The notes: generated by a model not told the origin, from the letters alone. Positions 47,264-57,177 are shown, numbered from the stretch's first letter. The stretch: 64,000 nucleotides of DNA from an uncultured Bacteroidota bacterium (GCA_902583445.1 CACHVZ010000004.1:36037-100036); one strand, 5' to 3'. Made by a program: numbers and translations.

Positions 47264-48531
47264 CTATTAAATAGAGGTCTGTCCATCATATAAGATTCTA
47301 CTTTTTTACCAATATCAATCAAGAGATTTTCTTTCTCTGAATTTTCTATAGACGAGTTAATAGTTTCTGCAACAAAATCCATGTCCTGCTCATTCAGTCC
47401 CCTTGTAGTAATAGCAGGTGTACCAATTCTAATACCACTAGTTACAAAGGGTGATTGATCATCATAAGGGACCATATTCTTATTTACAGTAATATTTGAA
47501 ATACCAAGCACTCTTTCAGCTTCATTTCCAGTAATATTCTTATTTCTTAAGTCAATAAGAATTAAGTGATTATCAGTTCCACCTGAGACAATGTTATAAC
47601 CCATATTGATAAGATTTTCTGACAACCTTTTAGCATTCATTATTACTTGACCTATGTACTTTTCAAAGTTTGATTCTAAGGCTTCACCAAAGGCAATTCC
47701 TTTAGCAGCAATTACATGTTCTAATGGACCACCTTGATTTCCGGGAAAAATAGCAGAGTCAAGAATAGATGACATCTTTTTTAAATTCCCATTTTTAAGT
47801 TTTAAACCAAAGGGATTATCAAAATCTTTACCCATCATTATTATACCGCCTCTAGGACCTCTCAGAGTTTTGTGGGTAGTTGAGGTAATAACATGACAAT
47901 GAGGAACTGGATCAGTTAAAAAACCTTTTGCAATCAAACCTGATGGGTGAGCAATATCCGCATGAAGAAAAGCTCCAACTTCATCAGCAATTTCTCTAAA
48001 TTTTGAAAAATCAATATTTCTTGAATATGCTGAAGCTCCAACAATTATTAAATTAGGCATAACCTCCTTAGCTTTTCTTAGAATTTCACTATAATCAAAA
48101 ATTCCTTCTTTAGTCACACCATAAAAACTAGATGAATATATTTTTCCTGAAAAATTAACATTGGAACCATGAGTTAAATGTCCACCATGAGAAAGATCAA
48201 GACCTAATATCTTATCCCCTGGCTTAAGGAAAGCATCAAATACAGCTGTGTTAGCTTGAGAACCCGAATGAGGTTGCACATTTGCATATTCAACTTTAAA
48301 TAACTCTTTTAATCTATCAATTGCAATTTGTTCTATTTGATCTACTACTTCACAACCTCCATAATATCTTTTACCTGGATAACCTTCAGCATATTTATTT
48401 GTCAAAATAGATCCAGTTGCCTTCATAACATCTTCACTAGTAAAGTTTTCAGATGCAATTAATTCAAGTCCACCAAGTTGTCTAATTTTTTCTTTTTCAA
48501 TTAAACTAAATATTTTTTCTTGACTATTCAT
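47260..48531 (-). CDS. glyA: Serine hydroxymethyltransferase
   Basis: The protein has 423 residues, normal. [20 protein letters not shown] and the PLP-lysine motif [13 protein letters not shown] with Lys221 are intact. The enzyme converts serine and tetrahydrofolate to glycine and methylene-tetrahydrofolate. It is convergent with the glutaminyl cyclase gene and follows the GNAT gene after about 106 bases, in which no other feature was seen. Confidence 0.97.
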   Translation of the reverse strand: MNSQEKIFSLIEKEKIRQLGGLELIASENFTSEDVMKATGSILTNKYAEGYPGKRYYGGCEVVDQIEQIAIDRLKELFKVEYANVQPHSGSQANTAVFDAFLKPGDKILGLDLSHGGHLTHGSNVNFSGKIYSSSFYGVTKEGIFDYSEILRKAKEVMPNLIIVGASAYSRNIDFSKFREIADEVGAFLHADIAHPSGLIAKGFLTDPVPHCHVITSTTHKTLRGPRGGIIMMGKDFDNPFGLKLKNGNLKKMSSILDSAIFPGNQGGPLEHVIAAKGIAFGEALESNFEKYIGQVIMNAKRLSENLINMGYNIVSGGTDNHLILIDLRNKNITGNEAERVLGISNITVNKNMVPYDDQSPFVTSGIRIGTPAITTRGLNEQDMDFVAETINSSIENSEKENLLIDIGKKVESYMMDRPLFNS

Positions 48532-48637
48532 TACAGATAATTAAAGTGCTAAATTAATAAAATAGCAACTCTAGTTTGATTGTTTCCTATTATATAAATC
48601 AACTAGTTATAAACAATTTTTATTATTAATTATTAGA

Positions 48638-49084
48638 TTAGATTAAATCAATCTTCATGAAATATAAGTCATCATTATTCGGCCAATAATCTTTCTTTAT
48701 GTATTCAATTTTAAAGTTTAGTTTCTCGTAAAATTTATATGTAAGATTGGAAGTCTCAACTTCGATTACATTTAATTTTCTATTATTCTTTAAAATTTTA
48801 ATACAATAATTAACCAGCTTTTTACCAAAGCCCAAACCATGATAATTAGGATCTATAAATAACCAGCATATTCTAGCAGTTTTAATATTCTCATATGCAT
48901 ACCCACCCCCCCCTAAGACCTTACCTTGGTATTCAATTATAAAATAGGATTCAAGATTTTTAGAATTAAAGTATTTTTTGAAGTCATATAATTCTTTTTT
49001 ATCAAAGTATTTTGGGACATTTAAAGAAAATATTTTGCTCAAAAATTTAAAGTCTTGTTTTTGAGCTGTTCTTATTACCACCAT
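48638..49084 (-). CDS. GNAT family N-acetyltransferase
   Basis: The protein has 148 residues. The acetyl-CoA-binding motif A region is LFIDPNYHGLGFGKKLVNYCI (Q/RxxGxG-like HGLGFG) and motif B includes NLTYKFYEKLNFK. The substrate is unknown. It is divergent from smpB over 45 bases. Confidence 0.88.
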   Translation of the reverse strand: MVVIRTAQKQDFKFLSKIFSLNVPKYFDKKELYDFKKYFNSKNLESYFIIEYQGKVLGGGGYAYENIKTARICWLFIDPNYHGLGFGKKLVNYCIKILKNNRKLNVIEVETSNLTYKFYEKLNFKIEYIKKDYWPNNDDLYFMKIDLI

Positions 49085-49129
49085 ATAATAAATATAAATT
49101 ATTCGTTTTCAAATTTGTAATTTTACAGC

Positions 49130-49588
49130 ATGAATAGTTCAGTTAACATAAAAAATAAAAAAGCCAAGTATGATTATTCATTACTAGATAATTATACTTG
49201 TGGGATTGTATTGACTGGAAATGAGATAAAATCAATAAGAAATTCCAAAGCATCGCTTAATAATTCATATTGTGAATACACTGACGGTGAACTATTCGTA
49301 ATCAATCTTCATATTGATCAATATGAGAACTCAGGTGAGCAAAATTATGATCCAAAAAGAAAGAGAAAACTACTTCTTAATAGACAAGAGTTAAAAAAAA
49401 TTGAAAAGGACGTTCGTGACATTGGAATTACTGTTGTTGTAACTTCTCTTTTTATTAGTAAAAAAGGAATGGCAAAGCTCAACATATCTGTTGCAAAAGG
49501 TAAAAGAGAGTTTGATAAAAGAAATGTGATTAAAGACAGAGAAAATAAAATAAGTCTAAAAAGAATTAAAAAGAACTTTAATAATTAG
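49130..49588 (+). CDS. smpB: SsrA-binding protein SmpB
   Basis: The protein has 152 residues. The motifs VLTGNEIKSIRNSKASL, SYCEYTDGELFVINLHI and the C-terminal basic tail (about 130-152) are typical. SmpB binds tmRNA for trans-translation. No ssrA gene is in the window. The stop shares TTAG with the convergent pcm gene. A TAATTTTA box lies just upstream, similar to the lpxD region but ending in A. Confidence 0.96.
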   Translation: MNSSVNIKNKKAKYDYSLLDNYTCGIVLTGNEIKSIRNSKASLNNSYCEYTDGELFVINLHIDQYENSGEQNYDPKRKRKLLLNRQELKKIEKDVRDIGITVVVTSLFISKKGMAKLNISVAKGKREFDKRNVIKDRENKISLKRIKKNFNN

Positions 49589-50226
49589 TTTTTATTTTTT
49601 AGCATAGGAACAAATCGGAAATTTCCATAGGTTTCTTTTTTAAATTCATTTTCTGAAATCCTTATAATTTTTGTCATCACTTGTACATCTTTTCCAACAG
49701 GAATTATTAATCTACCTCCTACTTTTAACTGCATTACAAGTTTTTTTGGGATTACTGGTGAACCTGCTGTTACTATTATACCATCAAAAGGTGAATAATC
49801 TTGCATTCCATTAAAGCCATCTCCATATATAAACTTTTTAGGTTTAATTTTCATTTTATTAAATAGATTAGATGTAGATCTATATAAGGCATGGTCTCTT
49901 TCAATTGTATATATATCTAGATTTAAATAATTTAGAACTGCAGTTTGATATCCAGAGCCTGTACCAATTTCTAAAATTTTATCACTAGCTGATGGGTTAA
50001 GTAGTTGTGTCTGGAAAGCTACAGTATATGGCTGTGATATAGTTTGATCATTTTCTATTGGAAGAGCTTTGTCAATATATGCTTGTTCTGAAAGTCCAGG
50101 ATCAATAAATAAATGTCTAGGTATGTTTTCAATAGCCTTAAGGATTCTGTCATCTTGAATTCCTTTTTCTCTTAATTCTGATGCTAGAATTCTTCGTCTT
50201 CCTTTATGCTTAAAATTATCTTCCAC
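49585..50226 (-). CDS. pcm: Protein-L-isoaspartate O-methyltransferase
   Basis: The protein has 213 residues. The SAM motif EIGTGSGYQT and the family signatures QPYTVAFQTQLL, GDGFNGMQDYSPFDGIIVTA and VGGRLIIPVG are intact. It methylates isoaspartyl residues in damaged proteins. It is divergent from the Gfo/Idh oxidoreductase over 58 bases. Confidence 0.95.
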   Translation of the reverse strand: MEDNFKHKGRRRILASELREKGIQDDRILKAIENIPRHLFIDPGLSEQAYIDKALPIENDQTISQPYTVAFQTQLLNPSASDKILEIGTGSGYQTAVLNYLNLDIYTIERDHALYRSTSNLFNKMKIKPKKFIYGDGFNGMQDYSPFDGIIVTAGSPVIPKKLVMQLKVGGRLIIPVGKDVQVMTKIIRISENEFKKETYGNFRFVPMLKNKN

Positions 50227-50284
50227 TTATGCTAATATTAAATTAATACTCGATTATTCCAAAAGAAGATTGTATTTTTAGCAA

Positions 50285-51241
50285 ATGATAAAAGTTGGTG
50301 TAATTGGAGCCGGACATCTTGGTAAGATTCATCTAAATATTATTAATTCATCAAATCAAAATTTAATAGGATTTTATGATACTGATGAAACTAATTCAGA
50401 AAAGCTTTCGTCAGAATATGGTTATAAATACTATAATAATTTAGACCAATTACTTAAAGACATTGACGCTGCAATTATAGTATCCCCAACAACTACTCAT
50501 TTTGAAATTGCAAAAAAATGTATAGAGGCTGGAAAACATATATTTGTCGAAAAACCACTAACATCAAACTCTAAAGAGGCTCAAATTATTAACGAATTAG
50601 CATCAAAAAATAAAATAGTTGGTCAAGTTGGATTTGTAGAGAGATATAATCAGGCATTCATTTCTTGTAATAGATTTATAAAAAATCCAAAATTTATTGA
50701 GTCGCATAGACTTTCAGATTTTAACCCGAGAGGAACCGATGTGTCTGTAATAATGGATCTAATGATCCATGATATAGATATTGTTTTAAAAGTTGTCAAC
50801 TCAAAAGTTAAAAAAATTAATGCTTCTGGAGTATCTATAATTAGCACTACTCCTGATATAGCAAATGCAAGAATTGAGTTTGAGAATGGGTGTATTGCTA
50901 ACCTAACATCAAGTAGAATTTCTCTGAAAAAAATGAGAAAAACTAGAATTTTTCAAGAAGATGCATACATTTCTATTAACTTTTTAGAAAAAGATTATCA
51001 AGTAGTTAGAATCAGAGGAAAAGAAACTAACGATTCAGATAGTTCAATTATCATCAAAAATAATGACGGTGAAGAAAAAGTAATATTTTTTGAAACACCT
51101 GAGATAGTTGAAATTAATTCAATTGAATCAGAGTTAAATGATTTTTTTGAGTCTATTAATAATAATTCTGAATCAAAAGTTTCGCTTCTTGATGGGCTTT
51201 TAGCTTTAGAAGTAGCTGAAGAGATAATCAGTCAACTATGA
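50285..51241 (+). CDS. Gfo/Idh/MocA-family oxidoreductase
   Basis: The protein has 318 residues. The NAD(P)-binding GAGHLG motif is at the N-terminus (about 8-13), EKPL (about 93-96) is the catalytic-lysine motif, and MIHDIDIVLKVV holds the conserved His/Asp region of the C-terminal domain. The substrate (a sugar, inositol or biliverdin-type ketone) cannot be told. It overlaps the YggS gene by 4 bases, and the YggS gene overlaps the DnaQ gene, forming an operon. Confidence 0.92.
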   Translation: MIKVGVIGAGHLGKIHLNIINSSNQNLIGFYDTDETNSEKLSSEYGYKYYNNLDQLLKDIDAAIIVSPTTTHFEIAKKCIEAGKHIFVEKPLTSNSKEAQIINELASKNKIVGQVGFVERYNQAFISCNRFIKNPKFIESHRLSDFNPRGTDVSVIMDLMIHDIDIVLKVVNSKVKKINASGVSIISTTPDIANARIEFENGCIANLTSSRISLKKMRKTRIFQEDAYISINFLEKDYQVVRIRGKETNDSDSSIIIKNNDGEEKVIFFETPEIVEINSIESELNDFFESINNNSESKVSLLDGLLALEVAEEIISQL

Positions 51242-51888
51242 GTATAAGAGATAATATCCTGAGTATAAAAGATGAAATAAGCGATGAAGTTAAATTAGTT
51301 GCTGTTTCCAAGACTAGATCCATAGATGAAATAAAAGAAGCATATAATTCTAATCAAAAGATCTTTGGAGAAAACAGAGTTCAAGAAATTGTTGAAAAAC
51401 ATCAACTATTACCAGATGATATCGAGTGGCATATGATTGGACATCTTCAAAAAAATAAGGTAAAGTATATCTCAAACTTTATTACGTTGATACATTCGCT
51501 AGACAGAATTTCATTAGCAGCAGAAATAGATAAATGTGCTAAAAAATCAAATAGAAAAATTGACTGCCTAATACAACTTAAAATTTCTTCAGAAGAGACA
51601 AAATTTGGCTTAGATACTAGCCTTCTCGAGGATTTTTATTCAGATATTCAAAAATATGAGAATATTAATATTGTTGGGTTAATGGGTATGGCAAGTTTTA
51701 CTGAAAATCAACAAAAAATAAGTGATGAATTTTCTCAAATTAAGGAATTATATGATATAATGAATTTGAAGAATTCTAAAATAAAAAATTTATCAATTGG
51801 TATGAGCGATGACTATAGATTAGCAATAGAGAAAGGATCAAATATGATAAGGGTTGGTAGTAAAATTTTTGGAAAACGAAGTTATTGA
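51238..51888 (+). CDS. YggS family pyridoxal phosphate-homeostasis protein
   Basis: The protein has 216 residues. AVSKT holds the PLP-binding Lys25, and GENRVQEIVEKHQLL, WHMIGHLQKNK and MGMASFTENQ are conserved PLPBP/YggS motifs. It is an alanine-racemase-fold protein without a known reaction, needed for PLP balance. Its stop overlaps the next ATG (TGATG). Confidence 0.95.
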   Translation: MSIRDNILSIKDEISDEVKLVAVSKTRSIDEIKEAYNSNQKIFGENRVQEIVEKHQLLPDDIEWHMIGHLQKNKVKYISNFITLIHSLDRISLAAEIDKCAKKSNRKIDCLIQLKISSEETKFGLDTSLLEDFYSDIQKYENINIVGLMGMASFTENQQKISDEFSQIKELYDIMNLKNSKIKNLSIGMSDDYRLAIEKGSNMIRVGSKIFGKRSY

Positions 51889-53015
51889 TGTATACAATTG
51901 TTGACCTTGAAGCTACAGGTGGAAAATTTAATGAGGAATCTATAATTGAGATTGCTATCTATAAATTTGATGGTGTCTCTATTACAGATCAGTTTATTAG
52001 CCTGGTAAACACTGAAAAAGAGATACATCCTTATGTAGAAAAACTTACTGGAATTTCATCGAAGATGCTTAAGACAGCTCCTAAATTTCATGAAATAGCT
52101 AAGAGAGTCATTGAAATAACCTCTGATTCTGTTCTAGTTGCTCATAATGCTCAGTTTGATTATAGAATTTTACAATTAGAGTTTAAGAGGCTAGGATTTG
52201 ATTTTTCAATGAAATCTATTTGCACAGTTATTTTATCTCAAGAATTACTTCCTGAGCAGGAATCATATAAACTTGGAAGATTATCTAGAAGTCTTGGAAT
52301 TCCAATCAAGGATAGACATCGTGCTAGTGGAGATGCACTTGCAACTGTTGAGTTATTTAAAATTCTTTTAGAAAAAGATGTTAATCAAGAAATAGTAAGA
52401 AAAAGTATTGTCGAATTCCCTGGCGAAAAAATGGATAATATTTTTAAAGACGTTATAGATAATCTAAAGGAAAATACAGGAGTCTTCTATATATATAATG
52501 ATAAGAATGAATTAGTTTATATTGATTTTAGTAAGGATATTAAGAATAAACTAATTAAGTTGTTTACTAGTAAAAAATTTATTCCGAAGTACGTTCAGAA
52601 TAATTTTAAAACAATTAAGGTACATCCTACAGGCAATGTTCACATTGCAATTTTGAAGACTCTTCAAGAGATAAATTCTCTTAAGCCTAAAATTAATAAT
52701 AATGTTGATCCAAAGATTTTCTCCAAAATTTCTAAGCCTGAAATTATAAATAAAGCTTCAGACTTTGTAATAATATTTAATGGAAAGGAAGAGGCTGACA
52801 AAAGTTTTATTCTATTTAAGAGTGGAGTTATAGAAGGATATGGCTATTTTGAGCTTTATAATAATATAAATTCGGAGAAAAAAATTAATTCTAGGTTAGT
52901 AAAAGTGAATAAGTCAAAAAGGGTTGAAAACTATGTATATAGACTAATTTCTGAGAAGAGATATAAAAAACTAGTAAATTTGAAAGAAATTTATAAATTT
53001 TCAGTCATTGAATAA
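51888..53015 (+). CDS. DnaQ-type 3'-5' exonuclease fused to a degenerate GIY-YIG domain
   Basis: The protein has 375 residues from ATG 51888 (the upstream TTG at 51885 is less likely). Residues about 1-165 form a DEDDh exonuclease: DLEATGG (Asp6, Glu8), VAHNAQFDYRIL and HRASGDALAT. Residues about 198-275 resemble a GIY-YIG domain (GVFYIYNDKNELVYIDFSKD, then TGNVHIAIL), as in UvrC-like DnaQ fusions, but YIG has become YID and the catalytic Arg and Glu positions are not recognisable. The last about 90 residues have no clear domain. The exonuclease could act in repair or proofreading. It is in the Gfo/YggS operon. Confidence 0.8.
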   Translation: MYTIVDLEATGGKFNEESIIEIAIYKFDGVSITDQFISLVNTEKEIHPYVEKLTGISSKMLKTAPKFHEIAKRVIEITSDSVLVAHNAQFDYRILQLEFKRLGFDFSMKSICTVILSQELLPEQESYKLGRLSRSLGIPIKDRHRASGDALATVELFKILLEKDVNQEIVRKSIVEFPGEKMDNIFKDVIDNLKENTGVFYIYNDKNELVYIDFSKDIKNKLIKLFTSKKFIPKYVQNNFKTIKVHPTGNVHIAILKTLQEINSLKPKINNNVDPKIFSKISKPEIINKASDFVIIFNGKEEADKSFILFKSGVIEGYGYFELYNNINSEKKINSRLVKVNKSKRVENYVYRLISEKRYKKLVNLKEIYKFSVIE

Positions 53016-53829
53016 AACACGTCAGAAAATACATGATATTATATATGAGGCAGACACTCCTGCTGGGAAAGTGTTTGATATATCATTAATTATAGTAATC
53101 ATAATCAGTGTTTTACTAGTAGCTCTTGAAACAGTTGGTTGGATAAACCAGCAATACTTCGAAATACTTAATGTAGCTGAATGGACAATTACTATATTAT
53201 TTACTGTTGAATATATATTAAGAGTTATATCTATTCACCACCCTAGAAAATATATTTTTAGCTTTTATGGTATTATAGATTTATTGGCTACTATTCCTAA
53301 ATATGTATCATTATTTATAGTTGGAGCTCAACTTGAAACAATGATGGCTGTTAGAGCACTTAGAATTCTTAGAATTTTCCGTGTTCTTCACATATCTAGA
53401 TATATTGGTGAGTCTAACTTTCTTGTTAGGTCACTGTTAGTAAGTAGAGCAAAAATTGTAATCTTTTTATTGTTTGTTCTTATTATGTGTATTTTATTCG
53501 GAACTCTGATGTATTTAATTGAAGGTCCTGAAGCTGGTTTTAATAATATTCCAGAGAGTATCTATTGGTGTATAAGCACAATATCAACTGTTGGGTATGG
53601 TGATATTGTTCCATTAACAGGTTTGGGCAAGTTTCTTGCCTCAATGCTCATGATTCTTGGTTATGGAATTATTGCTGTTCCAACTGGAATAATTTCTGCT
53701 GAAATGGCTCAAAGAAGAAAAAAAGTTGATGTTAACACAAGGGTATGTGCTGAATGTTTAAATGATAAACATAAAGACAATGCTATTTATTGTCACCAAT
53801 GTGGTTCTAACCTTGATGAAGACAAATAA
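53008..53829 (+). CDS. Voltage-gated K+ channel-like ion transporter with C-terminal zinc ribbon
   Basis: The protein has 273 residues. It starts at TTG (53008), overlapping the exonuclease stop. Four voltage-sensor segments (S4 has RALRILRIFRVLHISR) are followed by a pore with the selectivity filter TVGYGD (194-199) between S5 and S6. After S6 a C-terminal zinc ribbon has Cys247-x2-Cys250 and Cys262-x2-Cys265. The filter predicts K+ selectivity. The zinc ribbon may bind metal or a regulator. The miaA gene starts inside its last codons. Confidence 0.9.
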   Translation: MNKTRQKIHDIIYEADTPAGKVFDISLIIVIIISVLLVALETVGWINQQYFEILNVAEWTITILFTVEYILRVISIHHPRKYIFSFYGIIDLLATIPKYVSLFIVGAQLETMMAVRALRILRIFRVLHISRYIGESNFLVRSLLVSRAKIVIFLLFVLIMCILFGTLMYLIEGPEAGFNNIPESIYWCISTISTVGYGDIVPLTGLGKFLASMLMILGYGIIAVPTGIISAEMAQRRKKVDVNTRVCAECLNDKHKDNAIYCHQCGSNLDEDK

Positions 53830-54715
53830 AAACTTAATATACATAGCTGGGCCAACTGGAGTTGGAAAAACAGTGTTTAGTTTAGAACTTGCAAAAAAGC
53901 TTAAAACTGAAATTATTTCTTGTGACTCTAGACAGTTTTATAAAGAACTAGTGATAGGCACATGCCCTCCTACAAAACATCAATTGAAAGAAATAAAACA
54001 TCATTTTATTCACAATAAGAGTATTCATGATAAATATAATGTCGGATTATATGAAAAAGATGCAATACATAAAATTAATAATCTATTTGAGAAAAAAGAA
54101 TATTTAATATTAGTTGGAGGCTCAGGACTGTACGCTGATTCCGTAATATATGGGATAGATGAGTTTCCAGAGATTCCTGAGAAAATTAGAGATGAAATTA
54201 CAATGGAATATAAAGATAAAGGGGTCTCATATATACAAGAGGAATTAAAAAAGTTAGACAGAGAGTATTATGAAATTGTGGACAAAAAAAATCATAGCAG
54301 AATAATCAGAGCTTTAGAAATCGTAAAATATACTGGTAGGAAATTTTCTTCACTTAGAAAACATACAAAGAAAAAAAGAGAGTTTAAAACAAAAGTTATT
54401 TTATTAGAATGCCCTCGGGAAGTACTTTATGATAAAATTAATAGAAGAGTTGATATGATGATTAGTAATGGACTAGAAGAAGAGGCCTTCAAATTAAAGA
54501 AATATTCTAATTTAAATACATTAAATACAGTTGGTTACAAAGAGTTTTTTGATTATTTTAAAAATAAATTATCTTACGATGAAGCAATTGATAAGATAAA
54601 ACAAAACACAAGGAATTACGCAAAAAGACAAATGACTTGGCTTAAAAAATATAAAAATTCAAAAAAAATAAACATTGAAAAAAAATTTGAAATAAATTTA
54701 AATAAAATAATTTGA
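53816..54715 (+). CDS. miaA: tRNA dimethylallyltransferase
   Basis: The protein has 299 residues from the ATG at 53816, which overlaps the channel gene by 14 bases; the frame is open to 53762 but the extra residues are not family-like. The P-loop GPTGVGKT (12-19), SCDSRQFYKEL, LVGGSGLYADSVI and NTRNYAKRQMTWLKK are intact. MiaA adds the dimethylallyl group to A37 of UNN-reading tRNAs. Confidence 0.96.
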   Translation: MKTNKNLIYIAGPTGVGKTVFSLELAKKLKTEIISCDSRQFYKELVIGTCPPTKHQLKEIKHHFIHNKSIHDKYNVGLYEKDAIHKINNLFEKKEYLILVGGSGLYADSVIYGIDEFPEIPEKIRDEITMEYKDKGVSYIQEELKKLDREYYEIVDKKNHSRIIRALEIVKYTGRKFSSLRKHTKKKREFKTKVILLECPREVLYDKINRRVDMMISNGLEEEAFKLKKYSNLNTLNTVGYKEFFDYFKNKLSYDEAIDKIKQNTRNYAKRQMTWLKKYKNSKKINIEKKFEINLNKII

Positions 54716-54719
54716 AGTA

Positions 54720-56237
54720 ATGAAAAAATTAATAATACCAATCTTAGTATTTACATCTGGACTTAATCTATTCTCTCAAAGAAATATTGAAAATCAAATA
54801 TTTGATATTGGAATTGAGAGTATTGAGAGTTTTAGAGAATTCTTATCAATTAAAAATGATGCTAATTATAAGAATGAAATGAAACCTCTAATTGAATGGG
54901 GGATAAATAATTTTCAAAAATATGGATTCGAAGTTGAAAGACTTGAGACTCCCGAATTACCTCTTCTTTTGGCTTCAAAAGTAATTTCTGAAGATCTAAA
55001 TACCCTTTTAATATACCTACAGTTTGATGGACAACCTGTTGACAATTCCAAGTGGGATCAAGAAGATCCTTATAAAGCTGTCCTTAAAGAAAGAATTAAT
55101 AATGAATATAAAATAACTGATTGGAGTAGATTGGATAATATAACATTGGATGATTTAAAAAAGGAGGATTTAAGAATTTTTGCTAGATCTGCGTCAGATG
55201 CCAAAGGTCCTGTAATGATGATTATTAACGCCCTAGAGATAATGAAAAGAAATAACATTGAATTAGAATATAATTTAAAAGTTATTATGGATTTTGAAGA
55301 GGAGATTAGTTCCCCTAACCTTGCAGATGCAGTTAAAAAATATTCTTCAAAATTGAAAAGTGATGCTTTACTAATATTTGATGGCCCAAAACATCCATCT
55401 AATCTTCCCACATTAACATTTGGAGCTAGAGGAATTTCAGATATTACATTAATTACTTATGGACCGATTGTTCCTCAACATAGCGGTCATTTTGGAAACT
55501 ACGCCCCAAATCCTGTTTTTAGAATGTCTGAAATATTATCTTCTATGAAAGATCCTAATGGAAGAGTTGTAATACCAGGTTTTTATGATGGTATTGAACT
55601 TGATGAAAAAACATTAAAAATTTTAGCCGAAGTGCCTGATGATGAGGGAAAGATGATGAATGACATGCAATTTAAAAAGCCAGATAATGTCGGAAAAAAT
55701 TATCAAGAATCAATTCAGTATCCATCTATAAATGTACGAGGTATTGAGTCTGGATGGGTTAGAGAAGAAGTAAGAACAATTGTTCCATCTGAATGTATAG
55801 CAGAAATTGATGTAAGACTTGTATTAGAGTCTGATCCGATAAGACTTCATAATCTTATTAAAAGTCATATTGAAGAACTCGGATATTATGTTATAGATAG
55901 AAGGCCAACAAAAGATGAAAGGCTTAAACATAATAAGATTGTAACATTTGTTTCTAGCTTTGATTATGATGCGTTCAGAACTGATATTGAGTCTGAAATT
56001 GGAAAATGGCTTATTAAATCGTTGAAAAAAACATTTGGAATTGAACCTGTTAAAAAAAGGACAAGTGGTGGATCAGTACCTATTTCTCCATTTGTAAATA
56101 CATTAGGAATTCCGGCAGTAACAGTACCAACAGTTAATCAAGATAATAATCAACACAGTCCTAATGAAAATATTAAAATTGAAAATTATGTAACTGGAAT
56201 AGAGACCTATTTGGGTATATTAACTGATAAGTTTTAA
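54720..56237 (+). CDS. M20/M25/M40-like metallohydrolase with one metal-ligand His replaced by Gln
   Basis: The protein has 505 residues. A signal peptide (about 1-19, ending LFSQ) suggests periplasmic location. The metal-site order is QFD (101-103, in IYLQFDGQPVD, normally HxD), SASDAKGPV (Asp160), DFEEEISS (Glu193-195), DGPKHPS (Asp221) and HSPNE (His479). Only the first ligand is changed. The dimerisation domain (about 235-375) has GPIVPQHSGHFGN. The protein may be a peptidase or a non-catalytic relative; the same Gln may be common in Flavobacteriia homologues. It overlaps purC by 18 bases at the convergent ends. Confidence 0.8.
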   Translation: MKKLIIPILVFTSGLNLFSQRNIENQIFDIGIESIESFREFLSIKNDANYKNEMKPLIEWGINNFQKYGFEVERLETPELPLLLASKVISEDLNTLLIYLQFDGQPVDNSKWDQEDPYKAVLKERINNEYKITDWSRLDNITLDDLKKEDLRIFARSASDAKGPVMMIINALEIMKRNNIELEYNLKVIMDFEEEISSPNLADAVKKYSSKLKSDALLIFDGPKHPSNLPTLTFGARGISDITLITYGPIVPQHSGHFGNYAPNPVFRMSEILSSMKDPNGRVVIPGFYDGIELDEKTLKILAEVPDDEGKMMNDMQFKKPDNVGKNYQESIQYPSINVRGIESGWVREEVRTIVPSECIAEIDVRLVLESDPIRLHNLIKSHIEELGYYVIDRRPTKDERLKHNKIVTFVSSFDYDAFRTDIESEIGKWLIKSLKKTFGIEPVKKRTSGGSVPISPFVNTLGIPAVTVPTVNQDNNQHSPNENIKIENYVTGIETYLGILTDKF

Positions 56238-57170
56238 TGAGTTTATTACAGTATTCTCAATTTGATCAAGTGAATTTATAGCCTTTGAACTATCAAAATT
56301 ATTACCGGTAATTTTATTGTAAAGTTCTATGTATCTATTTGAAACATCCAATACAACATCATCAGAAATTTCAGGTAACCTTTGACCTTCCTCCCCCTGA
56401 AAATCATTTTGAATTAACCACTGACGAAAAAATTCTTTAGATAGTTGTTTGGGAGTTTCTCCCCTACTCATAAAATCTTCATATGTGTCCTCATAAAAAT
56501 ATCTAGAGGAATCAGGGGTATGAATCTCATCGATTAAGCAAAGATTATCTTTGTAATCATATCCAAATTCATACTTTGTATCCACTAGAATTAATCCTCT
56601 TTTTTTTGCTATTTCTGTACCTCTCTTAAATAGTTTATAAGTTATATCCTCTATTTCTTCGTATTTATCTAATGTTAAAATTCCTTTTTTTATTATTTCT
56701 GATTTAGATATATCTTCATCGTGACCAAAATCAGCTTTTGTGCTTGGAGTAATTATAGGATTATCAAATTTTTGATTTGATACTAAACCATTTGATAAAT
56801 TAACTCCACAAATGCTTCTCTTACCAGAACTATACAATCTGTCAGAATGTCCACTTAAGTAGCCTCTAATGACCATTTCTACTTTTACAGGTTTAAGTTT
56901 CCTGCCAATTGAAACATTTGGATCGGGAGATGATATAAGCCAATTTTGAATTATATTTTCAGTGGACTTTAGCATGTCAACTGAAATCTGATTTAACACT
57001 TGACCTTTAAATGGGATTGGTTTAGGCATAACAATGTCAAATGCAGAAATTCTATCAGATGCAATAACAACTAATATATCGTTTTCTAGAGTGTAAACAT
57101 CTCTTACTTTACCTTCATATTTAGATATTTGACCAGGAAGATTAAAATCTGTTTTAAAAATTGTATTCAA
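56220..57170 (-). CDS. purC: Phosphoribosylaminoimidazole-succinocarboxamide synthase
   Basis: The protein has 316 residues, the longer Bacteroidota/yeast-like type. YEGKVRDVY at the N-terminus, ASDRISAFD, KVEMVIRGYLSGH and LVDTKYEFG are intact. PurC joins CAIR and aspartate in purine synthesis. It follows phoH by 7 bases on the minus strand. Confidence 0.95.
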   Translation of the reverse strand: MNTIFKTDFNLPGQISKYEGKVRDVYTLENDILVVIASDRISAFDIVMPKPIPFKGQVLNQISVDMLKSTENIIQNWLISSPDPNVSIGRKLKPVKVEMVIRGYLSGHSDRLYSSGKRSICGVNLSNGLVSNQKFDNPIITPSTKADFGHDEDISKSEIIKKGILTLDKYEEIEDITYKLFKRGTEIAKKRGLILVDTKYEFGYDYKDNLCLIDEIHTPDSSRYFYEDTYEDFMSRGETPKQLSKEFFRQWLIQNDFQGEEGQRLPEISDDVVLDVSNRYIELYNKITGNNFDSSKAINSLDQIENTVINSLKLIS

Positions 57171-57177
57171 AACCTAT

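Noticed and set aside
48532..48637. Small RNA or riboswitch upstream of glyA
   Set aside because: The stretch is AT-rich without a convincing stem or recognisable glycine or folate riboswitch core.
53762..54715. 317-residue version of MiaA
   Set aside because: The first 18 residues come from another frame of the zinc-ribbon coding region; ATG 53816 gives the family N-terminus right before the P-loop.
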